A stretch of 64,000 bases of DNA, taken from assembly GCA_014526335.1 (NCBI GenBank), contig JACTAT010000027.1:3963747-4027746 (forward strand), written 5' to 3'. The position numbers and the translations under genes are program-made. The notes under the pieces were generated by a model that was not told the origin of the DNA, ran no database searches, and saw nothing but the letters and a program-made list of their open reading frames with translations. The stretch is from Chrysaora quinquecirrha (Eukaryota; Cnidaria; Scyphozoa; Semaeostomeae; Pelagiidae). This document shows positions 48,679 through 59,599 of the stretch, piece by piece. Position 1 is the first letter of the stretch; each line of letters starts with the position of its first letter.

Positions 48679-48985
48679 TTTAGCACTGTTAAATACACAT
48701 AAATAGACTTTTTCATGCCCTAGACAGTTCAATGAATGTTTAAGTTCAAAGTGGCTGCTATGGGGTAATGTTCAAGTAATATTAAAGTTCGAGTATGAAT
48801 TTGATCATCAGGAGCAGCACGCTAAAATCGAGTACTATGTAGAATTTTCACTGTAGAAATCAGGATGTACATAAGCATAAAAGATGAAACCCCATATGAG
48901 GCAACGCAATGTCCAGTAAAAGTTTGCGTATATAGAGTACACCCAGAAGAGGGAAGCGTCCGTGTCCAGTTTGAATCATCAGTAT

Positions 48986-51858
48986 TTAGAATCCATACCC
49001 GTAGGGTGCATGTCCGTGTTCTGAGCCCCATGATCCAGCTACACCACCATGGGTACCATGGGTGTGGGGGTCGTGTCCTGGCCAGATGTCGTATCCTCCG
49101 TGGTGGGCGTCACCATGGTGTGCGTGATCGATGATGGGATGGTGATCAACGACAGGATGATGCTCAAAGTGGTGCTCCTCTGGGTGGTGCACATGGTCGA
49201 TGTGAACATTGACCGGTACAGCAGCATGATGCGGTTGTGCGAGATGAAGATGATCATCATGACCGTGGTTGAAAGGTAGACCAACATGATGAACAGGCAG
49301 ACCAACAGCATGTGTGTGATGAAGGCTTCCATGGACTGGAATGTCTGCGCCGTGTTGCCGATGGCTGTGAGAGAGTGGGGTGGCACGTGGCACTCTTCGA
49401 AGTAGTCAGCATTTGGCCAGAAATACCAGGCTAGGTTGCCATCCCGACATTCAAGCTTTCCGCAAACATCTTCATAAGCTTGTTTACCATGTTCAACTTT
49501 TTTATCGTTGTATTTGCAATCTCTATGATAAATTAATAAATTAGTATGAGATGATGTGGTAGTGACAGGCAGAGGAAAGCGGATCAGAGTAGAGTGGCAG
49601 AAAAACAAAGTAAAGAAGAGCAGAGCAGAACACAGCACAGCAAGGTTGATAGTTTAGGAAAGAGGACAGCAAAATAGCAAAGACGAATAGGAGCAGAGTG
49701 TGAGCTGATAAAGGCAAAGTGAGAAGGGAAATGCAGAGCACAGCATATGGAGGAGAACAAAAGAAGAGCAAAGCAAAGCAGAGCAGAGAAGAACAGAGCA
49801 GAGAAGAACAGAGCAGAGAAGATCAAAGCAGAGCAGAACAGAGCAAAGCAGAGCAGAGCAGAGCAGAGTAGGGTAGAGCAGAGAAAAAGCAAAGCAGAGC
49901 AGAGTAGGGTAGAGCAGAGAAAAGTAGAGCAGAGCAGAGCAGAGCAGAGCAGAATAAAGCAGAGCAAGCTAGAACAGAGCAGAGCAGAGCAGAGCAGAGC
50001 AGAGCAGAGCAGAGCAGAGTAGAGCAGAGCAGAATAAAGCAGAGCAAGCTAGAACAGAGCAGAGCAGAGTAGAGCAAAGCAGAGCAGAGTAGAGCAGAGC
50101 AAAGTAGAGCAAAGGAGAGCAGAGCAAAGCAGAGCAGAGATTTGCAGAGCAGAGAACAGTAGAGCAGAGCAGTGTAGAGCAGAGCATAGCAGACCAAAGT
50201 AGAACAGAACATAGAATAGCAGAGCAAAGCAGAGCAGAGCAGAGCAGAGTAGGGTAGAGTAGAGAAAAGCAGAGCAAAACAGAGCACAGCAGAGCAGAGC
50301 AGAGTAGAGTGGAGCAAAGCAGAGCAGGGTAGAGCAGAGCAAAGTAGAGCAGAGCAGAGCAGAGCACAGCACAGCAGAGCAGAGCAGAGCAGAGATTTGC
50401 AGAGCAGAGCAAAGCAGAGCAGAGATTTACAGAGCAGAGCAAAGTAGAGCAGAGCAGTGTAGAGCAGAGCATAGCAGACAAAAGTAGAACAGAACACTGA
50501 ATAGCAGAGCAAAGCAGAGCAGAGTAGGGTAGAGCAGAGAAAAGCAGAGCAGAGCAGATAAAAGCAGAGCAGAACAAATCAGAGCAAGGTAGAACGGAGC
50601 AGAGCAGAGCAGAGTGGAGCAAAGCAGAGCAAAGCAGAGCAGAGCAAAGCAGAGCACAACAGATAGAACAAAGTACAGCAGAGCAAAGCACAGCAGAGCA
50701 GAGCAAAGCACAGCATAGCAGTTCTGATCAGAGAGGGAAAGACAAGAGCAAGCAACAGCACAGCAAAGATTCAAAGCATATTAGTAATCTAAGGTTACTC
50801 TAACTGAACAATCTATGCCGAGGAAATTACTTTTCGTTCTGTTTTTCTCTTTTAACGAGACTTCCAGTTGAGTCACCATTATTGTCATTATTACCAGTAT
50901 CACCTCCATCGCCACCACTTTTGTCATTTCCGTCATTTTTATCCTCTGGCTTCTTATCTTTACTGCTGTCGTCGTTCTCACCATCAGTACCGCCAGTGGA
51001 CGGAGCTCCTTTGTTCGGGTCTCCCATGTTATTGTCAGGACCACTTTGTGAAGTAGGTTCACTCCCATCATTGTTGGCGAAACTGTCACTTCCATCATTT
51101 TTATCCTCTGGCTTCTTATCTTTACTGCTGTCGTCGTTCTCACCATCAGTACCGCCAGTGGAAGGAGCTCCTTTGTTCGGGTCTCCCATGTTATTGTCAG
51201 GACCACTTTGTGAAGTAGGTTCACTCCCATCATTGTTGGTGAAACTGTCATTTCCGTCATTTTATCCTCTGGCTTCTTATCTTTACTGCTGTCGTCGTTC
51301 TCGCCATCAGTACCGCCAGTGGACGGAGCTCCTTTGTTCGGGTCTCCCATGTTATTGTCAGGACCACTTTGTGAAGTAGGTTCACTCCCATCATTGTTGG
51401 TGAAACTGTCATTTCCGTCATTTTTATCCTCTGGCTTCTTATCTTTACTGCTGTCGTCGTTCTCGCCATCAGTACCGCCAGTGGACGGAGCTCCTTTGTT
51501 CGGGTCTCCCATGTTATTGTCAGGACCACTTTGTGAAGTAGGTTCACTCCCATCATTGTTGGTGAAACTGTCATTTCCGTCATTTTTATCCTCTGGCTTC
51601 TTATCTTTACTGCTGTCGTCGTTCTCGCCATCAGTACCGCCAGTGGACGGAGCTCCTTTGTTCGGGTCTCCCATGTTATTGTCAGGACCACTTTGTGAAG
51701 TAGGTTCACTCCCATCATCATTTTGATCTTTTCCGGCATTTTCACCTGGGCCGTCATCATCTGGCAAGGGAGCAGAGTTAGCCAATGCGAGACACCAGCA
51801 AGCGAGCAGACAGAAGATCAAACAATTTCTCATCTTTGCTGTTCGCTGACAATTTAAT
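48986..51858 (-). CDS. Gene C: secreted acidic tandem-repeat + Cys/His-rich protein, two coding exons
   Basis: Exon 1 runs 51858 to 50831 after a TATTAATCTTAG acceptor, with ATG at 51833. The signal peptide ends NSA/PLP. About five 54-residue repeats follow (EPTSQSGPDNNMGDPNKG, APSTGGTDGENDDSSKDKK, PEDKNDGND), very acidic. A phase-2 donor GAAAA/GTAATT is proposed; unspliced, a TAA follows at once. Exon 2 (49522-48986) follows TTTATCATAG in phase 2. It starts KDCKYNDKK and has a Cys pattern like a single VWC domain (four Cys, CRDGNL), then a His-rich domain (HHVGLPFNHGHDDHLHLA, HHPEEHHFEHHP) ending PYGYGF. Two one-base gaps break the frame: T4 instead of T5 at 51260-51263, and a missing base at G4 49377-49380. 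With both restored the length is 513 residues. The joining of exons 1 and 2 is inferred. Confidence 0.68.
49590..50757. repeat. (AGAGC)n-type microsatellite array inside gene C intron
   Basis: About 1.2 kb of GCAGAGCAGAGCAGAGC, with interspersed AAAGC, GTAGAGC, GATTTGC and GAACAGAGC variants, fills almost the whole intron of gene C (50830-49523). The long LCSALLCSALL-like frames on the minus strand and their plus-strand counterparts are repeat artefacts. Confidence 0.9.
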
Positions 51859-52496
51859 CTAAGATTAATAAAAAATAAGTGAGTAAAGAAATACTTAATT
51901 ACAGAGGCGTCAGAACATCTTGCCTTGTTGCTTAACGGGACTGAGCCGTTAAAGCATTGAGAGGCTTAACCAGCCCACTTTTGGTTTTTTTCACAAAGAT
52001 GCCAGGCAAGGGAGTAGCAAAGCCTTCTTAAGCCAGCTTCCACTGGGCTGAGTTTTCCAGCGTGGAGCGGAGCGGCTATTGTAGTCGCTTCTCAACGCTC
52101 TGCTACGCGCGTTTTTGAAATTTCCCCGCCTCCGAGGGCGCCTGCCAATAAAATCACTAGAAAGCTGCGGAAAACTGACCATTACAACGTCAAGCTTCTA
52201 TTTTTAAATGTAATCAAGTTAGTTGAAAAATGGACAAAAACAAGAAAGTCAAGTTTCAGTTTCAAGTCTCTAAGAAACTGAGTTATGAGAAACTACAATC
52301 ATGGACAGAACTGTCGAGACGGAAATGAAATTTTGTCTTTAAGTCCCCCTATATCCCATCTACTGGAAAGAAATTCTAAGAACGGAAGAGGTTGGATGGG
52401 AAGTTGTTCTGGAAGAGAGACGGGACCGTTGTTGCACAAGTAGAGGACTATAGCTTGGGAAACAACCAAAGAACTTTTAGTAACTTTTAAGATATA
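51859..52496. other. Upstream region of gene C; nothing firm
   Basis: Next to the acceptor at 51859-51860 this is presumably 5' intron of gene C. CCAGCTTCCACTGGGCTGAG near 52030 with flanking GC-rich sequence may be a MITE end, but I could not find its partner. Confidence 0.3.
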
Positions 52497-52852
52497 CACT
52501 CTTTTTTTTTATAAGAACCAGGAAATTTCGATCAAGGCTGGCTGTTCTTAAATTTTTGCTGTTTTTGAGCCTGAAATGTTCTTAATCTGTTCTTAATTCC
52601 TTGGTTACTTAGATATCCATATTTTCAATGAATGTCTAGGGTGGTACTAGGTTTGTGTGGAAATGCAGCATTCTTGTCTATTTCTCTGTTTGCTTGCTTT
52701 TTACGTTCAGTCGGACTGTCTTACTCACATATCTAGCTGATATTCTTAGGGCTTTTGAGAAGGCCAGCCTCAGCTTGTTCTTTATTTTTTCTTAAAATCT
52801 GGGCAAAATCCAGGCTTTTGTTCTTACAAAATTGTTCTTATAAAAAAGGGTG
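52497..52852. mobile_element. MITE related to the 2063/60585 family
   Basis: The left end TA/CACTCTTTTTTTTATAAGAA is mirrored by TTGTTCTTATAAAAAAGGGT plus GTG on the right. GTTCTTA words repeat near both ends. The interior is unrelated to the 2063 and 60585 copies, but the terminal design (TA flank, CAC...TTTTTTATAAG) is shared. Confidence 0.75.
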
Positions 52853-53999
52853 TGCACGATACAAAGATACGGGTCAAATTTTCCTACATGTGCGCAGATT
52901 TACTACAGAACGTGTCGAAAACGGAACGTTAATACGTAAAAACATTTTTAGAAGGGATGGGAAATAACGAAGAACAGTCAGTACAGAAAAGAAAAATCTA
53001 GGAAAAAGAGTTTTCTTAAGTTTTTGAAACACTGACAAACTTTTGGTGCCGAAGCTCTTCACCGATGTACGAAAAAATGATCGCGTTTAATATCATAAAT
53101 TCACGTAAAGAAATAAACCAACAAACAAACCAATAAACAAACAAACAAGCATGAAAACATACATAAACTTTTATTTGGTATATCACTTACCTTGTTAGTC
53201 TTTCTTGAAATGTTTGATAAACACTAAATCACAACCAGAAGCGAAGTGATTTCGTTTTGGAAAGGTCAGGTACATGCTTGACTCATGAACAAGTCAGCGA
53301 GCAATGAACGATTAAACATAATGGCCCACCTGTTTATCTTTTACCCTTATTGACAAACAAGTAACATCAACAACAACTTGCTTGCTATTCATTTCATCTT
53401 ACACGCATTCTTTCCTATGGCAGACTTTCTTTAAGAAATATTTTTCCACAAGTGGCATACCAGAATAGATAGGACTCGAATCTGGACTACATGACCAGAG
53501 AGCCAACATCGTTTCATTAACTATAGAGCTCAATGAAATAGTCGTCAACTCTCCAAGTCATGCAGCCCAAGGTTCTCCTCCCATTTGACATTTTTTGTGT
53601 TTCGGCCACGTTAAACTCTCTTCAGCACCATATATATGTATTTAGCTTTGCCATGTCTCTTTATAGTTACAGAGGCCTCTAAATTTAGCCATACCATTCT
53701 TAAATACAATGAAGAATTCTCCGATATAGTACACATCGTATTTGATTTTGCCTGAAGGGACATTTTTCTTTAATGGGCAGTTCCTCTCGTTGTCGCCCCC
53801 TTCCCGGTTTCCCTGATAGTTTTCAATTCTTCAGGGTATATAAAATAAGGGATACTTCTGCAAAGGGATAATTCTAGAAAACATAGGACTTGAATTCAAA
53901 ATGAAGAAAAAAATAGGATATTAGCTTCAACTGCAGTTGAGGGGTCTCTAGTTACCAGCATTGTTACTTAAGTATATGTGGCATTGTGGCCTACTTAAA
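52853..53999. other. Intergenic, nothing recognised
   Basis: A short (CAAA/CCAA)n-like stretch lies at 53115-53150. No gene is supported. Confidence 0.35.
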
Positions 54000-54009
54000 C
54001 TTTCGCTCA

Positions 54010-54060
54010 CAATGAATTGAATTGATATGGTGGTTGAACGTCCAGAAATTCAATTCAATA
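54010..54060. repeat. Short palindromic GAATTGAATTG element
   Basis: ATGAATTGAATTGATATGG and AGAAATTCAATTCAATA face each other across a spacer of about 15 bp. The same inverted pair occurs at 47198-47268. Confidence 0.45.
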
Positions 54061-54880
54061 GCGATAACTGCAATTCAGGTGATAAGTCTAGGATACAACT
54101 GCTTACACTTATTTGATGAGTCGTGGTTTTCGCTCCTCAGGCCAATTTGATAGATAGGTCGCTTAGAGCTTTATTGCACGAATCTCGTGTTCCGTTCAAA
54201 AAATCCAGACCAACAACCACAACAATTTGCTACACTGACAACTGAGTCCCAGTTTGAGCCCTTCTGACAACAACAACAACTAAAGATGGTTATAAGTCTA
54301 GGTGGCTCGGAACAACCCATCAGTTTCTCTGAGCATAACGCCATCCAATTCAATTTCATTAAGGGCATGTTCTTCTATACCAGTTCTTTTTCGGTAGCCT
54401 CCTTTTTTCGGAATGTGTGTTTTTCGACGCCATTCTTCTGAAAACAGCGGGTTTTGGAGCTCTCCAAACCTTCTGCCATCCCGAGCCTTTCGAGAGATTT
54501 TCGGTTTGAAGTTCACGAGACTGCAATTTTACCAGTTGCCAGGAGACATTCCACGAAAGGGTCTGGGGACGAGGCAAACAAGAATTTTGGCGCGAAAGTT
54601 GATTGACGTTTGGAACAAACTTTGGAAACTCTCAGATTTTCAGAATCCCTGTTTTTTTAAAGTCATGATTCTGTTTTTGGGAGCTTTCTGTTTACGAAAT
54701 TCGGAAGTTTTGGAGGCTCAGAAAATTCAGAAAAACACACCCTAAGAAATAGTTGTTGCTTTCACTCAAGGCTGCCGTTGCTGTTTGCGGAGAGTGGGAC
54801 TTGTGTAACGAGTCTACTTCAGCACTTGCTATGAGTACCAGTTAGACTCACTACAAAAGTCGTAGATTCGCTCCCAGCCC
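54061..54880. other. Intergenic, nothing firm
   Basis: It contains 'ataagtcta' dispersed motifs. A 110-codon plus-strand open frame at 54413-54745 has no domain or splice context and I do not call it a gene. Confidence 0.35.
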
Positions 54881-55305
54881 CGCACGCAACACGGCCCGCT
54901 CATACTACAGTAGTTTGAGCTGCCACCATTAACAACAGCAACAACTAATTTTTTCATTTTACATTATCTGAATGAATTGAATTGAGGTGAAGGCAAGGAA
55001 AATTACGACTCGTGTAGTAAGTCTAAGTACTACAATAAAAATGCGCGCGCAGTACAGTTAATTAGCGTATGACGAATATACTAAGCCCCCAACGCAACAC
55101 AGCCCGCTCATACTACAGTAGTTTGAGCTGCCACCATTAACAACAGCAACAACTAATATTTTGATTTTACATTTCTCTGAATGAATTGAATTGAGGTGGA
55201 GGCAAAGAAAATTACGACCCGTGTAGTAAGTCTAAATACTAGTTACAATAAAAAAGGCGCGCGCAGTACAGTTAATTAGCGTATGATGAATATACTAAGC
55301 TGGCT
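54881..55305 (+). repeat. 208-bp direct tandem duplication, two copies
   Basis: CGCAACACGGCCCGCTCATA at 54885 and CGCAACACAGCCCGCTCATA at 55093 start two nearly identical copies. Both contain GCCACCATTAACAACAGCAA, TGAATGAATTGAATTGAGGT, TGTAGTAAGTCTAA and GCGCGCGCAGTACAGTTAAT. Confidence 0.85.
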
Positions 55306-56227
55306 CCCTGAGGCGATCAATAGACAACTCGAGTAACCGTTTTGACCTTTGTTGACTAACATTGCTATTATATATTACCAAACAATAGGTATCTTCGGTA
55401 CAGGTGGTCTGGTTCTTAGTACTGATTCAGTGGTCATGGGATCACGACTGGTCTTGACCGGAGACTAATTTCAATCTGAATCAAGGCTGTTAAAGAAAGT
55501 CACGTTCTTTGATCGTAAATAAAATTATGGATGGAAAACAAATGTATTAAAAAGATAAAAGGTATTCTAAGTTTATATATTATTTTTCTTGAACTTCTAT
55601 ATACGCAAAACCCTAAGAAGAGACTTGTACCACGAATAAGATATGGTTCTTAGGGATGCGGCTTACATTGTTTTATAGACAGGCGATGTGAAATAATACG
55701 TATCTAGACCTAGAGACAACATTGGGGTTATTGTTGGGGTTATGGTTAGCTTAGAGCTACATTTAGCGTTAAAATAAGTGCAAGATGGTGCTTTAATGCT
55801 TGTATAAGGCTAAGAAATTCATTAACATTAGGTTGGCCGTTAGCGTCAGTATGAGGCCTAGGCCATATTCTGGTAACAAGCAAAGGCGTTTCTAAAAGCT
55901 GTAACAACTCCGGGCATCCCTCATTAAATCATAAAACTTTTGGACAAAACACACTACCCTCAATTAGAGGTCATCAAGCGGTCAGATTTTCGAGAGTGCG
56001 GTCTCTAACGCAGACGATAAGAAAAGACCATATTTATCTTATCATATTAGCAGCCTGTATTGAAGTGAATAAAATTTGAGTCGCTTGATAATTCAGTCCC
56101 AGCTATATCTCATGTCTTTGTGCAGAGAAGCCACATAAGTCCTGATTCTATGAAGGTGCTGTTGCACCGTGGCCTAATTCAGCTGGCTCGTGGTGTCAGA
56201 AACTCAGCGAGGTCGGAATTAGAGCCC
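55306..56227. other. Intergenic, nothing recognised
   Basis: No exon or repeat supported. Confidence 0.35.
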
Positions 56228-56335
56228 CAGCTACGGAAGCGTCAAAGCCACGGTCGAGGTCTCGATAGATCACCTACTTTTTAGATCCTAGCGACTGGCG
56301 CTAAATACACCATTTCACCTCAACCTTCATCATCA
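56228..56335 (-). repeat. Dispersed 'GGTGAAATGGTGTATTTAGC' repeat, copy 3
   Basis: On the minus strand it reads GGTGAAATGGTGTATTTAGC, GCCAGTCGCTAGGATCT, AGACCTCGACCGTGG. This is the same series as 2866-2960. Confidence 0.65.
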
Positions 56336-56699
56336 AATAGAAGCCGTCTTAATCGATTGACGGATTGACGGGGCTACCGTGCCTAAATAAGTTTAAATGT
56401 AACGTAATGTAAATGTCATAGAGGACCCTTTTTGTTAATTCGCGTAGTAGCTTTGTTGAGACCACGGAGCAAGCTCAATCAAGAGGTGTGGTCACACACA
56501 TCGTGAGGGAGGACGGGGATGACGTTGCTTAGATAAGCCTGCTGCTCGGAACAAAACCCATAGTTTGTGAGAATAACAAGCGCATGTGTCTATTATAACG
56601 TCACATGACAGGATGAAATGATTTAAGATTTATCTAGCTACTCTTGTAGGCTTCAGGAGTCAAGCCTTGTTGTGGTTTGAATATCAGGAGTTCCCTTAA

Positions 56700-56974
56700 G
56701 GCCTGGCTAAATTAGGAGACATGTCGCGCGTGACATTGATGTCCCTCGGTGTCTCCCAGTGTAGCCACCTCGGAAACTTTGTAGCGCGCGACAAAATTTG
56801 TAGCAAGAGACACGCAAATGTTTTGGGAGACAACAGAAACATTTCTTGTCTCCGCGACATGCAAATGACTCTTGGGACGTGTTGTTCGCTTGTCGTTCGC
56901 ATGTTTAGCCATCCTGGGAGACACGCCGAATACAGTGTTGCGCGCGACAAGTCTCCTAGTTTAGCCATAGCTTT
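56700..56974. mobile_element. MITE with GGCCTGGCTAAATTAGGAGA ends
   Basis: The left GGCCTGGCTAAATTAGGAGA then CATGTCGCGCG is mirrored on the right by CGCGCGACAAGTCTCCTAGT then TTAGCCATAGC. TAA and TTA flank the ends. GCGCGACAAA and CTTGTCTCCGCGACATG words repeat inside. It sits about 50 bp upstream of the exon at 57024, so it lies in the 5' intron or upstream region of that gene. The open frame that runs from it into that exon is accidental. Confidence 0.72.
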
Positions 56975-57023
56975 AGTGTTGGCAAATGACCCCCCAAATG
57001 ACGCAACCTCTCTTGTTTTACAG

Positions 57024-57377
57024 CACATGGCGATACTCTGTGGAACAATAGCAATTCTTTTGCTATTGTCTCCAATCACTTCCGCCGCATACATTGGTTT
57101 CGACTCAGACAAACTTCGTGAAATAACAGACGATGAAATGGACAGATCTCTTGTTCCCATGATACGAATACCACGTGATGAACCACGTGATCCGAACCCA
57201 CTATTTCAAAATTCGTTTGAGATAAAAGACGAAAATGACGTGGATGAAACGCTGCGGTTTGGAAACGAGGCTTTAAGAAAGCGGGAAGTCAGTGAAGATA
57301 TGGGTGTGGAAACGATACAGCACACCGACAGCCAGTCGCCTCCTGAAAACGAGACTAAGCACGTAAGAACGTTATAA
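57024..57377 (+). CDS. Small cysteine-poor secreted protein
   Basis: The exon follows a CTCTTGTTTTACAG acceptor, with ATG at 57027, so a non-coding exon lies upstream. The 116-residue product has a clear signal peptide (residues 1-20, hydrophobic core AILLLL, cleavage TSA/AYIG). The mature chain is acidic and Cys-free, with RDEPRDPNP, LRFGNEALRKREV and a final NET glycosylation site. The single dibasic site (LRKR/EV) and Arg-Phe-Gly word invite comparison with peptide-hormone precursors, but the Gly is not followed by a basic cleavage site and no peptide is repeated. So a neuropeptide role is only a possibility. I recognise no family. The open frame extends upstream into a MITE; the conserved-looking part starts at this ATG. 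Confidence 0.65.
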   Translation, partial: HMAILCGTIAILLLLSPITSAAYIGFDSDKLREITDDEMDRSLVPMIRIPRDEPRDPNPLFQNSFEIKDENDVDETLRFGNEALRKREVSEDMGVETIQHTDSQSPPENETKHVRTL

Positions 57378-57461
57378 CAGAGTTAGTGCTGTATAAAACA
57401 ATTTGTACATATATAGACGAAATTAAGAGAAAAGAGCGAAAATTAACTTTGACGTACTAAG

Positions 57462-57467
57462 AATAAA
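57462..57467 (+). terminator. Poly(A) signal of the 57027 gene
   Basis: AATAAA lies 84 bp after the stop codon. Confidence 0.55.
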
Positions 57468-58383
57468 ACCCCAATAGGCATCTAACAAAATCTACAAAGC
57501 AGAAGACTAGCAATGCTGACAGCTAATCTTCTCACTGGGTACAGTGGGTACCGGATGGGAAACCCGCGAGGACTCACTTACCATTTTGTCCTCAAAAATT
57601 GTAAACTACAAGACCCTTCGTAGTGTTGAATAATGAAACGAAAGAACTATTATTTCTTTAACCATTTGTATATTGTAGACAGATTTTTTATATGTTTTGT
57701 ATATTTAGAATATGTATATTATATTATGTAATATATATGTTATGTTATATTATTATTTTATATAATGTATATTAGCTATACCAGTTATTACTAGGGCATC
57801 ATATTAATGAAAACAGGTGTGATATTTCTTTGTATGTATTTTTTAAACAAATTTTGAATAGTATAAACATCACTGTATTTCCCAAAATGCTAAGTTTTTT
57901 TATCGTTGTCCGCGTCCTGGAGGTCGATTTATGCCATCATATCTTGGCCGTCTGCCTCGTTCTAATGCTCGACTTTTCCCATCATGCCCTAGCTGCCTAC
58001 CTCGTTCGGATGCTCGATGTATCCCATTATGCCCTAATATGTGCACATGCCTAAGAGGGCTTGCTCGCTCGTGGACTGAAGATGGCGGGAAATAGTACGT
58101 CTTCTTATGAAATGTTTTTTTCCCAACTTCGTTTTTGCCACAGTCATAATACCAAAGGCATAAGTAATAAATTTCATAGATTAGCGATATATAGATTAAT
58201 ATCAAAGATGTCTTTAAGAATGTCTCGTGATAACTGATTTCCATGCTTGTTAACGTCTTCAAGCTATTGTGGGCTCACTGATTGACTTATTATTTCAAAC
58301 AGACTGGTACTGCTTTACTATCTCGTGAAAGGCCTCATTTTCAAATTGTTGTCAAACGTATCAATCTTCAAGCCTATTTTGAC
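57468..58383. other. Intergenic, AT-rich
   Basis: A nearly pure TA/ATT stretch lies at 57690-57785. Near 57905-58050 a short degenerate direct repeat appears (CTCGTTCTAATGCTCGA / CTCGTTCGGATGCTCGA, with CCCATCATGCC). No gene is supported. Confidence 0.4.
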
Positions 58384-58990
58384 TTCTCGGAGGGCTTTGC
58401 TCAGCTCAGCTGTACAAGGCCTTGTACTGTCTTGCTCTGATGTTATCTTTTCTTCTCTTCCTCTATACTTAGTATCCTGCTCTAAATCTTATCTGTTGCT
58501 CTGCTTTGGCTCTACTCTCTTTACCCTTGCCTGCTCCGATGCTTTCTCCTCTGCTTTCTTTACCGTATCCTGGCCTGCTGTGCTTTGACTCTACTCTTGG
58601 TCTCGCTCTATCCTACTCTATTGCCCTTCTTTTCTGCTTTTCTTTCTCGTATCCTGGTCTGGTCTGGTCTGGTCTGGTCTGGCCTTGTCTGTTCTGGTCT
58701 GGCTCTACTCTGCTTCACCCTGTCCTGTTCTGTTGCTCTCTTTCCACTATTATTCTTCTTTGCCCTAAGCGCTCTGCAGCTATCGCCTCTGCTCTTCTCT
58801 ACCGTATCCTGGTCTGTTCTGGTCTTCTCTTCCTTGAACCTGCTTCCCCTTGCCCTGCTCTGAAAGTATCGCCTCTGCTCTTCTCTACCGTATCAAGATC
58901 TACAGTGCTCTGCTTCCAGATTCCACTCCACCCAACTCTACTTTTTTGCTCTGCTTTATTTGCTTTATCTTGATCTTCTTATGCAATCCT
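58384..58990. repeat. CT-rich degenerate array (CTCTGCTTTGCTCTAC-like, TGGTC run)
   Basis: Pyrimidine-rich short repeats such as CTGCTTTGGCTCTACTCT and a CTGGTCTGGTCTGGTCTGG run at about 58650-58681. The composition matches the complement of the AGAGC array at 49590-50757, in a more decayed form. The CTCTTCTCTACCGTATC word occurs twice (about 58790 and 58878). Confidence 0.75.
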
Positions 58991-59599
58991 GTCTTTTGCA
59001 CATAGCCCAAATGGTAATGCTATTATCTGTTTAGATCTTGAGCAATACAAGCTGCATATATGTTTCAAACGACTTTAGCGTAGCCCAACGAGCAACACCT
59101 ACAATTTTAGCATCAGTATAACTCTACAAAGTATGCAATTGTCTTCAGAAAATCATCACAAGTATTTGGGTTCCACTGTCTTCAAAACGGCCAAACATCC
59201 ATATTTTTCCTCATCGAAACATGATCTTGACAACGCAGAGTTAAACGTACAGCGAAATCGTCCAAGATTTCCAACAGGTACAGAAATGACTGAGCTAAAA
59301 GCGAGTTGATAAAGAAAGCATATGTCAGATGGCCAACAGTGCCGAATCTATTAAGACTTCCATTAAGAATTCTGTGAAGAGAAAGGCCTTTTTCAAGTCG
59401 TTACTTATTCATGAGTGTAGCCAATCATAATTTCATTATACTGAAAATATCATTAATTCAGTCTTCAGAAATCAATAAAATCGAAAAACCAAACTGGCTT
59501 TGCATTAATCAGTTGGGAATTTCAAAGAAAACCTATTCTTAAGCTTTATAGTCTATGGTCTGTCTAGCTCTTAAGTAGCGAGACTTGCATAAAGTCAGG
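58991..59599. other. Intergenic, nothing recognised
   Basis: No exon or repeat supported. Confidence 0.35.

Noticed and set aside
48340..48680. Protein-coding frame at 48357-48581
   Set aside because: It lies inside a fold-back element with mirrored sequence.
49590..50757. Long LCSALLCSALL-type and RAEQSRAEQSRAE-type open frames
   Set aside because: Pure consequence of a pentanucleotide array without stop codons; the array lies in the gene C intron.
54413..54745. 110-codon plus-strand open frame
   Set aside because: No family resemblance, no regular codon pattern, no flanking splice signals.
56721..57026. N-terminal extension of the 57027 protein by about 100 residues
   Set aside because: The extension lies in a MITE and crosses a good 3' splice site; the frame is open by chance.
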